The translations under genes and the position numbers were made by a program. From assembly GCA_943736015.1 (NCBI GenBank), contig OX031072.1:10877501-10941500 (forward strand): DNA of 64,000 bases, written 5' to 3'. Shown piece after piece: positions 51,795 to 61,683 of this stretch. How positions within the stretch are numbered: position 1 is the stretch's first letter; the number at the start of each line of letters is the position of its first letter. The notes beneath the pieces are model-generated. The model searched no databases. It was not told the origin of the DNA and saw nothing but the letters and a program-made list of their open reading frames with translations. This DNA comes from Tridacna crocea. Taxonomy: Eukaryota > Mollusca > Bivalvia > Cardiida > Cardiidae.

Positions 51795-52110
51795 GTTAGT
51801 ATTATCTTCCGCTAGATGACATTCTACAAATATACATATATCTAATTGGGGCATTCTAGGTGAAGAACCGGACTACTTTTCAAAACCATAACCGTTGCTT
51901 TAAATTCAAAAACGATACCTAGTGCTATTTACTCAACTATCATCAGCTAGCATGTAACCTATGCACCGACCATTTATTAAAACAGCCCCTACAGGCTTGG
52001 TTAATAGCGTCGGTATGATCCTACGTTTCCCAAGTATATGGGATGGCTTACACGTCATAGCAGACAAGTCGAATCTTCGAAGAATATCACATGCGTAGAC
52101 AACGACGTTT
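51795..52110 (+). repeat. R dispersed repeat, copy 3
   Basis: CCGCTAGATGACATTCTAC ... GCTAGCATGTAACCTATGC ... GTCATAGCAGACAAGTCG ... ATGCGTAGACAACG. Confidence 0.78.
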
Positions 52111-52234
52111 TGAGTTATCAAAAAAGCTTTACTATATCTTGCAAGCGTTCAGATAGAAAGAAATATGCCAGGCAATAGGAAATATTTCATGTTTTTTTTT
52201 TTTCAGGCTTTTGTATTTTTTTTAAACTCAAGTC

Positions 52235-52330
52235 AGTTGCGAGAAATATCGAGACATATTTAGACAAGCTATATATCAACACTGTCCGGAAATATTTTGC
52301 TATAACACTTGATGTGCATTTCATGGAAGT
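52235..52330. repeat. GAGAAATATTTCGATA satellite, left block
   Basis: TGCGAGAAATATCGAGACA and AACACTGTCCGGAAATATTTTG belong to the same repeat as 53255-53500. The mariner remnant and a D element separate the blocks. Confidence 0.6.
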
Positions 52331-52331
52331 A

Positions 52332-52892
52332 CAGGGTGACCCAAAAAAGATGAGACCCATGAACATGTTAATAAAAACTTTAATTTTCAGGCTACAGAAA
52401 CCAAACATCACACATGTTATCTCAACTTAACACAAGGCCTGCACACCAAGTTTCATTAGTCAGGGCTTATCACTTTCTGTTTAATGACGTCTTTCCATAA
52501 TGTGCTCAAAATGAGCCCCTCAGCGCTGGCGGCACACTTGAACACGACGTTCTCAATGACTCAGTGTCTATAGGAATAATCTCCAAAATATTCACGAGTT
52601 GAAGAAGGCCATAACTGCTAAGATTCGTGAGATTCCAAAGGAGGAGTGCGTTCGAGTCATTGAGAATTTCGCGCGTCGTGTTCAAGTGTGCCGCCAGCGC
52701 TGAGGGGCTCATTTTGAGCACATTATGGAAAGACGTCATTAAACAGAAAGTGATAAGCCCTGACTAATGAAACTTGGTGTGCAGGCCTTGCGTTAAGTTG
52801 AGATAACATGTGTGATGTTTGGTTTCTGTAGCCTGAAAATTAAAGTTTTTATTAACATGTTCATGGGTCTCATTTTTTTTTGGGTCACCCTG
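52332..52892. mobile_element. Mariner-type remnant with inverted duplication
   Basis: Ends CAGGGTGACCCAAAAAA / TTTTTGGGTCACCCTG flanked by TA (52330-52331, 52893-52894), as in the Tc1/mariner superfamily. The left 245 bp is an inverted copy of the right part. On the + strand, about 52585-52703 reads as the C-terminus of a DDE transposase (LKKAITAKIREIPKEECVRV, then VIENFARRVQVCRQR, stop). Non-autonomous. Confidence 0.85.
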
Positions 52893-53014
52893 TATTTCGA
52901 TAAACTGGACGGTGTGCACGATGAGGAGATACCGGTATTTTGATGGACCATACCGCTGTCATTGTGTGGAAATACTAGAAGCATGTGAGGCATGCTATTT
53001 GAAAAGGTGACTTT

Positions 53015-53250
53015 AAAATGCATCTGCGAAAATTATCGACCCAGATTAGCCTGCGCAATGCGCGCAGGCTGATCTGGGCCGAAAATTTTCGCTGTTGGTC
53101 AGTTTTCTCTGTGTCCAAAGCCTAGTCCACCTGATGTTAAAGTCAGTTGTTAAAAAAGTAGACTAATAGATCCGTAAGTATGTGATAGCTTGCTAGGTAC
53201 CATGGATCACGGTGATGCAGGAAGCCCTATTTTGTCAGTGCAAAGCTGAA
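53015..53250 (+). mobile_element. D palindromic element
   Basis: AATGCATCTGCGAAAATTAT, palindrome GCCTGCGCAATGCGCGCAGGC, GGTCAGTTTTCTCTGTGTCC, GTGATGCAGGAAGCCC, TTGTCAGTGCAAAGCTG. Confidence 0.78.
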
Positions 53251-53254
53251 TTGT

Positions 53255-53500
53255 GATTTGCAGTTCTGGAAATATTTTGATAAACCATGTAATGGAACAC
53301 TGTCGAGGGACATTTCGATAAACCGTATGAAATGCACTGTCGAGAAATATTTCGATTTACAATATAATGTACAATTTCGAGAAATACTTAGATAGTTATT
53401 GTTATGTACACTGTCACGAAATATTCTGGATAGGCCAATTGGTGTACACGTTTTAGACTATCCCGATATAAACAATATAATGGTGTAAGCTGTTGAGAAT
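53255..53500. repeat. GAGAAATATTTCGATA satellite, right block
   Basis: Five to six imperfect units of about 45 bp, each with ACTGTCGAGAAATATTTCG-like and TAAACNATATAATG-like parts. Confidence 0.7.
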
Positions 53501-53665
53501 TTTTTCTCTTAATCCCCACATTGTACATCGACGACCTTTGGCTCCATTGTTAGCTTCCCAGACTAAAGGTCAGCTGCCTTGTCATCGAATTTAAGTTATG
53601 GATATCATATGTATTTTAATGTTTTTGCATTATATAACGTTAGTATGATTAAATTCTAAATATTA

Positions 53666-53667
<2 letters not shown>

Positions 53668-53700
<33 letters not shown>
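53668..53700. repeat. (ATTG)n microsatellite
   Basis: Eight GATT units ending directly in the polypyrimidine tract before 53713. Confidence 0.9.
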
Positions 53701-53758
53701 CTTTTTTTCTCAGTTCACAGGATTTTTCATCCAGGGATCGGAGACATTCTTTTAAGCA

Positions 53759-53828
53759 ATGAAAATAATCTGGAGAAGACGAACTGTGAAGGTTGTTTGT
53801 TTGCTATGTTTCATAGGCATTGTTCCAT
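53759..53828 (+). CDS. PXYLP1: PXYLP1-like exon 1 (cytoplasmic tail and start of anchor)
   Basis: 23 codons plus one base. The preceding acceptor-like CAG at 53713 suggests a non-coding upstream exon. The frame would stop two codons after the donor, so splicing is needed. Confidence 0.8.
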
Positions 53829-56800
53829 GTAAGTAAACTTGTTTCGAGTCGTTAATACTACATATTATTAGTGTGTTAATCCACAGGTACTTACATTTTG
53901 GCAATGTCTATTCCCTGTACCAAAATATTTGATTGAAGTTTAAAAAGGTAAATTCGTAAAAAAAAAAAAATCGTGAGTACCTGTAGTTTAAAACCATTTT
54001 TTTTTCAGATTTATTAACCCTTATCCCGCGTTTGCGACCATAGTTGTATTTCGCGGACAGTGTAAAGCAAGATCAGCTTTCTCATACATATACGTGCAGT
54101 CTGGTCTTGCTTTACACTCTCCGCTTCCTACTTAGTAGTTTTGGCCATCTTAACCTCCCTCAATGTTGATAAACTTGACGAACTCTATTTTTTTTATAGT
54201 CGCCAACAAGATAAATATCGCTAGAATGAGGGTTTATCTAGTGCAACACGACGCCGATTATAAGAATTATATCATGGCTGCTTTTGCACCTACGCAAAAG
54301 TTTTTGGTACACTTTTGATATTGTTGAGCTCATCTCTCTTTCCAAGCCACTGGTTGCTCTCCCAAAACGATACAGAGGGTCACTTTTAACATTTAATTGG
54401 GAAATTAGAAAGTACATGAGAGGTATGTTAATTCAAAATTCAAATGATGTCTGAAATGATTTACGTATATGTCATGCATGCAGGATTGTGAGATAGAAGG
54501 GTTTTGAAATATTTTGGGAAAAGGAGTACATACTGGTTTATATAACGGCTTCAAAAATTTTAACCCTTTACTCCACAGATACTCATTTCTACACATTGCT
54601 TGTAGAAGTCTTTGGAAAACATTGTGGCAAAAGGTGAAATTGTTCGTCACGAGCAATTTCACCTATTGAAAGTATTGTTACAATGTTTTCTGTGCTATCT
54701 AAAGGTGTCATATACACATAAGAAACGGCTTCATCCTGGCTGTTATTTGGGGTCGGGTCAGTAAGAGATGCCATAGAAATGCCTTATGGGGTAAAGGGTT
54801 AAACTTAAGGCTGCCAAGCGCGAATCAAAGACTTTTGGCGGACGGTGTAGATCACGATCAGACTGTACAAAACCTACTGTCTGATCGTGGATCTACAATG
54901 TCCGATGAGGAGATATGTTTCCCGAAAAAATACCATTGAAATAGCAAAAATTTGGTTTTTACTATCGGCTTGAAAGTTTCATTTTACTTAATTAACAAGA
55001 TAATAGTTAAAGATATGGTATTTCATAGTCTGAAATGATTCTGTTTACAGATATATTGTTAGTCAGGCTGGAGAAGACAGAGAACCGGTTCGACAGTGGA
55101 AAACAGCTTTTTATTGAACTGCGTCCTAACGGAAGTGGAAAGTTTCGGTACGAGGCGTTGGCTGTAGACAAACTTTCGGTGTATGGTGGAGCGAAAGTGC
55201 CACCCGTACGCCAAGACGGTCTCCGCCCTCATGATGTACCCATGATGATCAAATACTGTAACACGCAGTCAAAAGTCGATGGGGAAGAAGGTCTGTATAG
55301 GTTTGTTTCTGTTTGTTTTACACGCACAACCCAGTTACGTCATGCCTTTTCAGGAGTGCACTGAAATCGGTCATCCGTCCGTTCGTTCGTCCGACTAGGG
55401 GTATTTTTGTATTGCAAACTGCATGTTAAGCACTTTTCTATATTTACACTTTTTTACCCTGCTTTAACAGAAGAGAATGTTATATAATTTTTTAAGCCTC
55501 ATTAGGACAAAGGTTTTAGACGCCATTTTAAGCTCACTGCTTTGATTCAATTATTGTAGGGTCTTCAAGCCGTTTTCAACATTATTTGAGTTACATCGCT
55601 GCACCTATCCATTCTCTCAATTTCTATTACCAGCACCCCACACAATATTCTATCCAAGCCACTCTCTCCACATAACCATCATCAAAGCTATGACCAGCAG
55701 TGAGAGAGGAATGAAGCCTGTTGTAATAACTATTATCAACCTTCGCGACTACGTTTGGCTGAAATGCTCCGTGATTTACCAACTCAGCTTTCAGTGTCGC
55801 ACCCTTGGCTTTTCGGTCATGATCCAATACTAAAAATTCATACTAATGTGTATTTGATTATAATTATGTTCATAGAAATGAGAATGATAACAATAATTCA
55901 ATAACCTTTCACTTAAGTTCGAAATTATCCCCAAATTAAATACTATTTATTGATAAAGCCGTATAGATTTAATATTCCGAATTTCGTATATCTGTAGGTA
56001 AAACGCCGGAAGGGTACCAGCTAAAAATAGTCCATGTGTTTATCCGGCACGGTGACAGAACATCGATACACGACATACATGGCTACGATCCAGGCGAGTA
56101 CAGCTGCAAGTTCGATACTTGGTACAACGGTACTGACCCTAAAATCCACCAGTTTGTACCAACAGTGACTCGGTTAATGGGCAAGCAGCCAGGGAAGAGC
56201 CATTTTCTAAACTGGGCCATGTATCCAAATAAGGACAAGTGCGATAACTCAGATCTGACGAGTTTGGGCGCTTATCAACATATCCGTAATGGACAGTTTC
56301 TTCAACAACGATATATCAACAGTTCTAGTTTATTTGATTATAAACTGGCTCTGTCCAGTCAGATATATGTCAGAAGTACTGAAGTATCAAGAACATATCA
56401 AAGTTCGGTGGCATTTCTTTACGGATTTACACCTGACTTAAATGCAAAGTATCTAAATATCGACAGCTCGAGAAGTTTATTTTTCTGCTCCCAAAGATCA
56501 ACTCAGGAGAACAACTGTTTCTGTAAACATGGAAAGGATCTGAGTCATCAGGTGAAGAAGTTTAAAAAGGAATTTTCGGCAAACAGAACCTCATATACCA
56601 GGATAAAAAATACTCTTGCAGATATATTTGACAACACAGTTGAACAGTTACCATGGTTGAGTGGAGCTCTAGATGCACTGGCACCAGCATTGTGTCACAG
56701 ATCTAGGACACCCTGCTCTGTCTGGAACCAGGACAAATGTATAACTTCTGCGCTCATTAGTGACATGTGGGATGAAGCTATTGCCACCGATCTAGCTCAG

Positions 56801-57247
56801 ACTTCAGATCCAAATCAGTATTATTTACGATACTCTAGCGTTATGCTCCATCCGATCATGTTTGAAATTACGCGTCGAATGAAGGACGTCATAGAAGGGA
56901 GACAACGCGAGCGATTTGTGTTATACTCAGGACATGATTTGACGTTATCTCCCTTGCTGATGGTACTCGGTTTGTATGATGGTGTATGGCCGCCATTAGC
57001 GTCTAGGTTTGTTATAGAACTATACGAACGGAAAACATCTTTGTTCAATATGATCCAAACTCGACATTTTCTGAAATTTATATATAATGGGAAAGATAGA
57101 ACTAGTGATGTTTTATTCTGTAAGGAAAAAACTATAGAAGGACTTTGTGACTTTGATCTCTTCAGTGAATTTGTTTTCCGAACTATGCTACAACGATTCA
57201 AATACAATAGTTACGCAGATGCTTGTTCACGAATAAAGATCAGGTGA
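53759..57247 (+). CDS. PXYLP1: Histidine acid phosphatase, 2-phosphoxylose phosphatase 1-like; join 53759-53828, 55051-55290, 55998-57247
   Basis: Predicted 519-aa type II Golgi membrane enzyme. In the known family member it removes the 2-O-phosphate from xylose in the glycosaminoglycan-protein linker, letting chains elongate. The cytoplasmic end is basic (RRR at 6-8), with a hydrophobic anchor at about 12-28 that is split across exons 1 and 2. The catalytic motif RHGDR is at 120-124, a second conserved Arg in VRSTEVSRT is at 229, and the catalytic His-Asp pair in YSGHDLTLSP is at 416-417. The C-terminal part (YNGKD, Cys pair, YADAC) also matches the PXYLP1 branch and not the plain prostatic-type phosphatases. 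Splice sites: donor GTAAGT at 53829; acceptor TTTACAG ending 55050; donor GTCTGT at 55291; acceptor TCTGTAG ending 55997. The junction codons are Tyr 24 and Gly 104, and both introns are phase 1. TTTTTTTCTCAG at 53702-53713 looks like the acceptor of a 5'-UTR intron. No AATAAA is seen soon after the stop. Slightly longer than the 480 aa I recall for the human protein. Confidence 0.9.
54014..54240 (+). mobile_element. Family B-like MITE in intron 1 of PXYLP1-like gene
   Basis: TTAACCCTTATCCCGCG, GCGGACAGTGTAAAGCAAGA, TGGTCTTGCTTTACACTC, GCTAGAATGAGGGTTTA. The hairpin stem (TGTAAAGCAAGA) differs from the usual TGTAGATCAAGA, with compensating change in both arms. Confidence 0.75.
54300..54370 (-). 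mobile_element. SINE scrap in intron 1
   Basis: TTTCCAAGCCACTGGTTGCT and CTCCCAAAACGATA resemble the reversed SINE body. Confidence 0.45.
54560..54802 (-). mobile_element. Family C MITE, reversed, in intron 1
   Basis: TTAACCCTTTACTCCACAG ... GCCTTATGGGGTAAAGGGTTAA. Hairpin mostly kept (ACATTGTGGCAAAAGGTGAA), right arm disturbed by an extra AAAGTATTGTTACA. Confidence 0.85.
54799..55010 (+). mobile_element. Family B MITE sharing TTAA with C
   Basis: TTAAACTTAAGGCTGCC, GCGGACGGTGTAGATCACGA, TGATCGTGGATCTACAATG, ending TAATAGTTAA only 40 bp before the exon 2 acceptor. Confidence 0.83.
55051..55290 (+). CDS. PXYLP1: PXYLP1-like exon 2 (end of anchor, stem)
   Basis: Continues the hydrophobic anchor (YILLV), then a stem region to Gly 104. 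The donor at 55291 (AAG/GTCTGT) is chosen because it alone keeps phase with exon 3; the nearby TAG/GTTTGT at 55299 would break the frame. Confidence 0.82.
55545..55810 (-). mobile_element. SINE, reversed, in intron 2 (S10)
   Basis: GCCGTTTTCAACATTATTTG, TACATCGCTGCACC, CTATCCAAGCCACTCTCTCC, AGTGAGAGAGGAATGAAGCC; head diverged. Confidence 0.75.
55998..57247 (+). CDS. PXYLP1: PXYLP1-like exon 3 (whole catalytic domain)
   Basis: 416 codons including the stop; holds both catalytic motifs, so the phosphatase domain is coded by one exon. Cysteine-rich segments and several N-x-S/T sites (for example NGT near residue 147, NSS near 211) fit a lumenal glycoprotein. Confidence 0.93.
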
Positions 57248-57824
57248 TACTTAAAGTAGGCGTGTTTAACTCTCTTTTTCCCATGGACAAATTCGCAGTT
57301 TGAAGATAGGCCTACGCTGGTTATTTTTCAAATATGTTCTCTTTATTTATCTAGATCTTTATTTATCGGATGGCGTAAATAATCGCAATTGTAAAACTGT
57401 ATTTTTCATCATGTGTAAATATTGGGTTTTCTTTCCTGTAGTAGATCTAACTTCTTGTTAATAAGGAACCACTTTCAATTTCAATATTCTTTTTAAGAAA
57501 AGAAAAACTAAGTGTGGTTGAGAAACAGCCATAGCCTATAATTAATTCATTTCATCCATAGTGATCAGCCTGCAATTTCTTGGAGCCTGATGTTGATCTT
57601 TATAGCCCAAAAGAGCCTATGGCGAAATGAAGGTGTAAGAGTGTAAGATATGTGGAAGAAGTGAACGTGAGACTGCACGCGAGAGACAGACAGAAAGACA
57701 GACAGACAGACATAGATGGAGAGAGGGAGGGGCTGTCTCACACAGAGAGACCCAATCAAGAAACGTGATGTTTATCCTAGAACAACGAAAGAAGTGTTCA
57801 TCCTAGAACTTGACAAAAATGGCG
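57248..57824. other. 3' flank of the PXYLP1-like gene
   Basis: AT-rich probable 3'-UTR and flank; no AATAAA or ATTAAA found in the first 250 bases. A family B scrap (GATCAGCCTGCAATTTCTTG) is at 57560-57605 and a GACAGACA tract at about 57684-57712. Confidence 0.45.
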
Positions 57825-57985
57825 GTACATAAACTCTATTTTTGTGTTATAGAAGACCATTAAGGCTCCCTATAAACCAAGAAAAAGGACATTTCAATAA
57901 CAATGACGACACGTTCATCTTAGAGAGTGCTACCCTCAAAAGTGCATGTCACCATTTTCTCTAGAGCCAGATTAATATTAACCCA
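57825..57985 (-). repeat. H repeat, copy 2
   Basis: Reverse complement of 11140-11300; its end overlaps the TTAA of the following B element. Confidence 0.65.
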
Positions 57986-58182
57986 TATGGTGCAAAGAGC
58001 TACTCGCTGACTTTTTGCAGTCAGCGTAGATCAAGATCAAAGTGCACGAAATGTGCAGTCTGATCTTTGATTTACATTGTCTGATAAATAGGTATCTTCA
58101 CTTCAAAAGTTTCCTTTCAAAAAGCATAATTTGAGTTTTTACTTTCGACTTGAAATTTTTATTTCTTTTATTAGCAGGTTAA
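57978..58182 (+). mobile_element. Family B TTAA MITE
   Basis: TTAACCCATATGGTGCAAAG, GCAGTCAGCGTAGATCAAG, TGCAGTCTGATCTTTGATTT, ending TTTATTAGCAGGTTAA. Confidence 0.82.
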
Positions 58183-58398
58183 CTCTTTACCAAACGACAA
58201 AATTTTAGACTGGTCCAAATTGAAAGCACTTGCAGACGACAAAATAAACGTGGCTCAAAATTTGAAATTTGTTTCTAGCAGGGTAGAAAACATTGTGGGA
58301 AAAGGAGAAAATGCTGGTTACCAGCATTTTCTCCTTTTCCCACAATGTTTTCAGAAAGCTTCTATCTCAGGGTCAGGGATTGCTTGGTGAAGGGTTAA
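58179..58398 (+). mobile_element. Family A MITE sharing TTAA with B
   Basis: TTAACTCTTTACCAAACGAC ... TGCTTGGTGAAGGGTTAA with a perfect hairpin. Confidence 0.9.
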
Positions 58399-58449
58399 AG
58401 GTTAAGAACTTTGTTCTGTCTGTCCAGAGATTACATGTTAAGGATACAT

Positions 58450-58560
58450 ATGAACCCTTTCACTCCTTATAGGAGCCTTTACTTACGGTGTAGGTCAAGG
58501 TCAGACTGCACAGATGCTGCAGTCTCATCCTCAGTCTACACCGGCTACTAGACTACTAGG
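58450..58560. mobile_element. Family B-like hairpin
   Basis: AACCCTTTCACTCCTTATAG, GGTGTAGGTCAAGGTCAGAC / GTCTCATCCTCAGTCTACAC; variant stem. Confidence 0.55.
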
Positions 58561-58994
58561 TAATGAATTACATGTATGATCAGATAGCCGATTAATCTTC
58601 ATTTAAGTTTATATTTGACTTAGAGAATCGCACTTGTCTATTGGGAAGAAAATTGTAGTTGGGTCTTTCTTGGTTACTTGTTTATTTCTGTCGTTGCTTG
58701 CCTTTTAGCATCTGTCTTTCCTTTCTTCCTTCCTTCATACACTCCTACCCCTCTTCACCTATTCGTTCCCCTTCCAAGATACCCAAAGAGCTACAGTAGC
58801 TCTGTGTAAATGAGAGTACATGTAATATCATAATTTATTTTACACCTACAATTTAACTACCACATGAGTAAAGAATATCTTATTCCATATTGGACCCTGC
58901 AGAGTCCAGTATGTTTTTTTTTTTTTCAGAACGAGGCAAAAGTCCAATATGGATTTTTCAAATCGAGGCTAATGTTCCGTGAAGAGTGTCAGGG
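58561..58994. other. Non-genic stretch
   Basis: Pyrimidine-rich part at 58690-58780. An imperfect inverted pair TCCATATTGGAC / GTCCAATATGGA lies at 58883 and 58949. Confidence 0.4.
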
Positions 58995-59220
58995 ATTCTG
59001 CAAGAAACCAACAGATCCCGGGAAAGGAGGCTTTTGAAAACATTGTGGGAAAAGTAGAAAATGCTGGTTACTCTCATTTTCTTCTGTTTCAACAATGTTT
59101 TCTACCATTTGCAAGACAAATCACATACTTTTAGCGACATATAACTTTTCACCTGCAAAGCTCTATCAATTTGGACGATTCCATCACTTTGCCGTCTGGT
59201 AAAGGTATAAAGTTTAATGT
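58995..59220 (-). mobile_element. Degenerate family A MITE
   Basis: CAGATCCCGGGAAAGGAGGC, hairpin with mismatched apex, CTATCAATTTGGACGATTCC, CCGTCTGGTAAAGGTATAAAG. Confidence 0.65.
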
Positions 59221-59379
59221 CTCGTAAAACGTTTCCTTGAAATAAAATAACAAAAGTTAAAGAATCCAATATTTTTCTTCGTCTGTCGGAAACATACAAA
59301 TTTCGTAACTGTCTGGGGAGTCCCTAGAAGGTAGTAAATTACTTATACCGTTATTTCGTAATTTCAAAAATCTTCCCAA

Positions 59380-59725
59380 GCCACTGGTTGCTTTTCTACA
59401 TAATAATTGTCAAATCAATGGTGATCTAGGCCTGTATTTACCAACCATTCTTACAAAAGTTCTTAGTCTTGCACTCTATAATTACTGATTGAAAAGTAAC
59501 ACAACCTCTCATTGGCTAAAGCATTTGGTTTAGCCAATCAGAAGTTTTGTTACTTTCAGATTGAAAAAAAAAAGAAAAAAAATTGGAGAATAAGACCCAG
59601 AATTTTAAGAATAAATGTTGAATATGGACCCTGCAGTGTGAGAGGAATGAACACTATCGCAATTACTGTCCTCAATACTCGGAAATAACGAAACCGAGCT
59701 GCAGACCTTTCATGAATAACCCTTG
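59380..59725 (-). mobile_element. SINE interrupted by F palindrome (S11)
   Basis: TCCCAAGCCACTGGTTGC ... GTCAAATCAATGGTGATC before, and GCAGTGTGAGAGGAATGAAC ... CTCAATACTCGGAAATAAC after, the F element at 59429-59631. Confidence 0.75.
59429..59631. mobile_element. F palindrome, copy 3
   Basis: GGCCTGTATTTACCAACCAT ... GTTGAATATGGACC, inner arms GTAACACAACCTCTCATTGG / CCAATCAGAAGTTTTGTTAC. The most diverged of the three copies. Confidence 0.82.
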
Positions 59726-59935
59726 GCTGCTAAGCGCGACTAGCTGACCTTTAGCGAAGAGTGTAGATCAAGATCAGACTGCACAGAACGTGCAGTCTGA
59801 TCTTTGATTTACACTGTCCGACAAGGAGATGTTATTTCCCAAAACATAACTTTGAAACAGCAATATTTAAGTTAGTAATATCGAATTGAAAATTTAATTT
59901 TCAGTTATATAGCAGGATAAGGGTGAAATACCGGG
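59716..59935 (+). mobile_element. Family B MITE
   Basis: ATAACCCTTGGCTGCTAAGC, GTGTAGATCAAGATCAGACT, long hairpin, GTCCGACAAGGAGATG, AGCAGGATAAGGGTGAA. Confidence 0.87.
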
Positions 59936-60009
59936 AGAATATGAATTTTATTATTTTCTGGGAAGTCCCTAGAATGTAGTAAATCATTTATAACGTGATT
60001 TTGTAATTT

Positions 60010-60155
60010 CAAAATACTTCCCAAGCCACTGCTTGCTTTCCTACATAATCATTGTGAATACAACAATGGCCAGTAATGAGAGAGGCATGAACCCTGTTGC
60101 AATGTTTACAATCAATCCTCTGAAGTAGATTGGCCGAGCCAGGGACCTTCTTTTT
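60010..60155 (-). mobile_element. SINE fragment, reversed (S12)
   Basis: TTCCCAAGCCACTGCTTGC, AATGAGAGAGGCATGAACCC, AGATTGGCCGAGCCAGGGAC. The flanks at 59945-60010 repeat those of 59320-59380 (GGAAGTCCCTAGAATGTAG), so the neighbourhood is itself duplicated. Confidence 0.7.
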
Positions 60156-60494
60156 CTTAATGTCGAGAGCATTTGCATTTTGTTACATCATTAACAAGCA
60201 TTTATAACGTATTTGCATAAATTCAAAACTATTGAAAAGGCACTGGTTGCTTCATTATACCCCGCTAGATGGCATTCTTCATATACACATCTTTCTAATT
60301 TGGGCATTCTGGGTACAGAACCGGACTACTTTTCTAAACGACAACAAATGAAACAAACGTTTACTCAATAAAACGCTACCAATTGCGATTCATTCAGCTA
60401 TTATCAGCTAGCATGTAATCTATGCACCGGCCATTTATTAAAAGAGACCCACGGGCCTTGATAATAGTTTCGGTATAAGCCCTACTTTCCAAGT

Positions 60495-61051
60495 ATAAAG
60501 AGAAAATGTTCATTTTGTAATTTACACGAAGTAGAAGATGAATTTCATTTCATTCTAGTATGCCCATTATATAATAATTTGAGGAAAACTCACTTGAAAA
60601 AATATTTTTATATAAGACCTAGTGTATACAAGCTTACAAAACTTCTAAATAGCTCTAATCTTAGAGTTTTGAATAATCTATCTCTATTTTGTATTAAAGC
60701 TTTAAATGTAAGAAAAGAAAAACTAAATATAATTACACAAGAAAATTAAATACCTATAAAATCATTAACTCCAGGAAAGATGTTTGTTCAGGCAGCCTCT
60801 TCCGCTTATTTCACTTATTTCATTCATTCTATTTCAGTCATTTCATTATTTTCTAACGTATTCTTTTTTGATATATATAATGTCCATGTATTGTTTGTCC
60901 ATTATTACTGTTTGTTTGTTTGTTTGTTTTGTTTGTTTGTTTGTTTGTTTGTATACGTCTATCTGTTCCGTATGTATTTGTACATGAAATTGACGAGGAA
61001 CCTCATGGTTCAAGTCAAAGAATAAAACTATATCTATCTATCTATAAATAA
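60495..61051 (+). mobile_element. 5'-truncated non-LTR retrotransposon tail
   Basis: Begins in an open frame coding a zinc-knuckle-like C-x2-C-x11-H-x4-C end of a reverse transcriptase ORF. After the stop at 60747-60749 comes about 300 bp of 3' UTR with a (TTTG)n run at 60909-60950 and a 3' tail (TATC)n at 61032-61045. Inserted in an R repeat. Confidence 0.8.
60498..60749 (+). pseudogene. LINE ORF2 C-terminal fragment (zf-RVT-like)
   Basis: 83 codons without an ATG start: KCSFCNLHEVEDEFHFILVC is the Cys/His knuckle seen at the end of many LINE reverse transcriptases, followed by PLYNNLRKTHLKKYF and the stop. The reverse transcriptase and endonuclease parts are missing, so it is dead on arrival by 5' truncation. 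Frame fully open, suggesting a fairly young insertion. Confidence 0.82.
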
Positions 61052-61129
61052 TTATGGGATAGGTGATGCGTCATAGAAGACGAATCCTCGAAGAATATGA
61101 CATGCGCAGACAACGCTGGTTACTTTCGT

Positions 61130-61230
61130 ATTTTTTAAACACTGATTAACAGTGAGAGAGGAATGAAGCCTATATCAATGACTTATCATCAATCCTCGGA
61201 TTTAGATTTGGCCGGATTGGGGACGTTTTT
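61130..61230 (-). mobile_element. SINE fragment, reversed (S13)
   Basis: AACAGTGAGAGAGGAATGAAG, TATCAATGACTTATCATCAAT, CTCGGATTTAGATTTGGCCG. Confidence 0.6.
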
Positions 61231-61344
61231 TTTTTCCTCTATGTCGGACCATATGAATTTTGAAAACTGTCTGGGGAATTCCCTGAAGGTAGTACACCAT
61301 TTATAATGTACAGACTTGCGACGTCTGGGAAACTCTTTATTTAA

Positions 61345-61560
61345 AACAATCCTACGTTTAAAACGGCTAAGGGAAGAACTCTTTAGAAAACGTCGTGGAA
61401 AAAGGAGAAAATGCTGGTAAGCAGCATTTCTTCCTTTTTCCACAACATTTTCAATCCTTTCAAGAACAAATCCTATCTTTTACGCCACATTCAATTTGTC
61501 GTCTGCAAATGGTTTGAATTTGGACATGTCTAAAGTTTGGTCGTCTGGTAGAGTTAATGT
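61345..61560 (-). mobile_element. Family A MITE
   Basis: AACAATCCTACGTTTAAAAC, hairpin AACGTCGTGGAAAAAGGAG / CTTTTTCCACAACATT, GTCGTCTGCAAATGG, GTCTGGTAGAGTTAA. Confidence 0.75.
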
Positions 61561-61683
61561 CTAGTAAACCGGGACAACCTTTTTTCAAACGACAAAATGA
61601 TTGACTTTTCCAAACTGAGAGCATTTGCAGAATGGAAATGTTGAATGAACGATGTTTGCGAAGTTAGGTGCGACGAATTTGCT

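Larger units (their letters stand above)
60255..61110 (+). repeat. R dispersed repeat, copy 4, interrupted
   Basis: CCCGCTAGATGGCATTCTTC ... CCCTACTTTCCAAGTAT up to about 60497, then a LINE tail, then ATGGGATAGGTGATGCGTC ... from about 61052. Copies 1-3 and 5 are continuous here. Confidence 0.82.

Noticed and set aside
55035-55364. Independent 109-codon gene starting at 55035
   Set aside because: Its first codons are intron plus acceptor; phase and hydrophobic anchor show it is exon 2 of the phosphatase gene.
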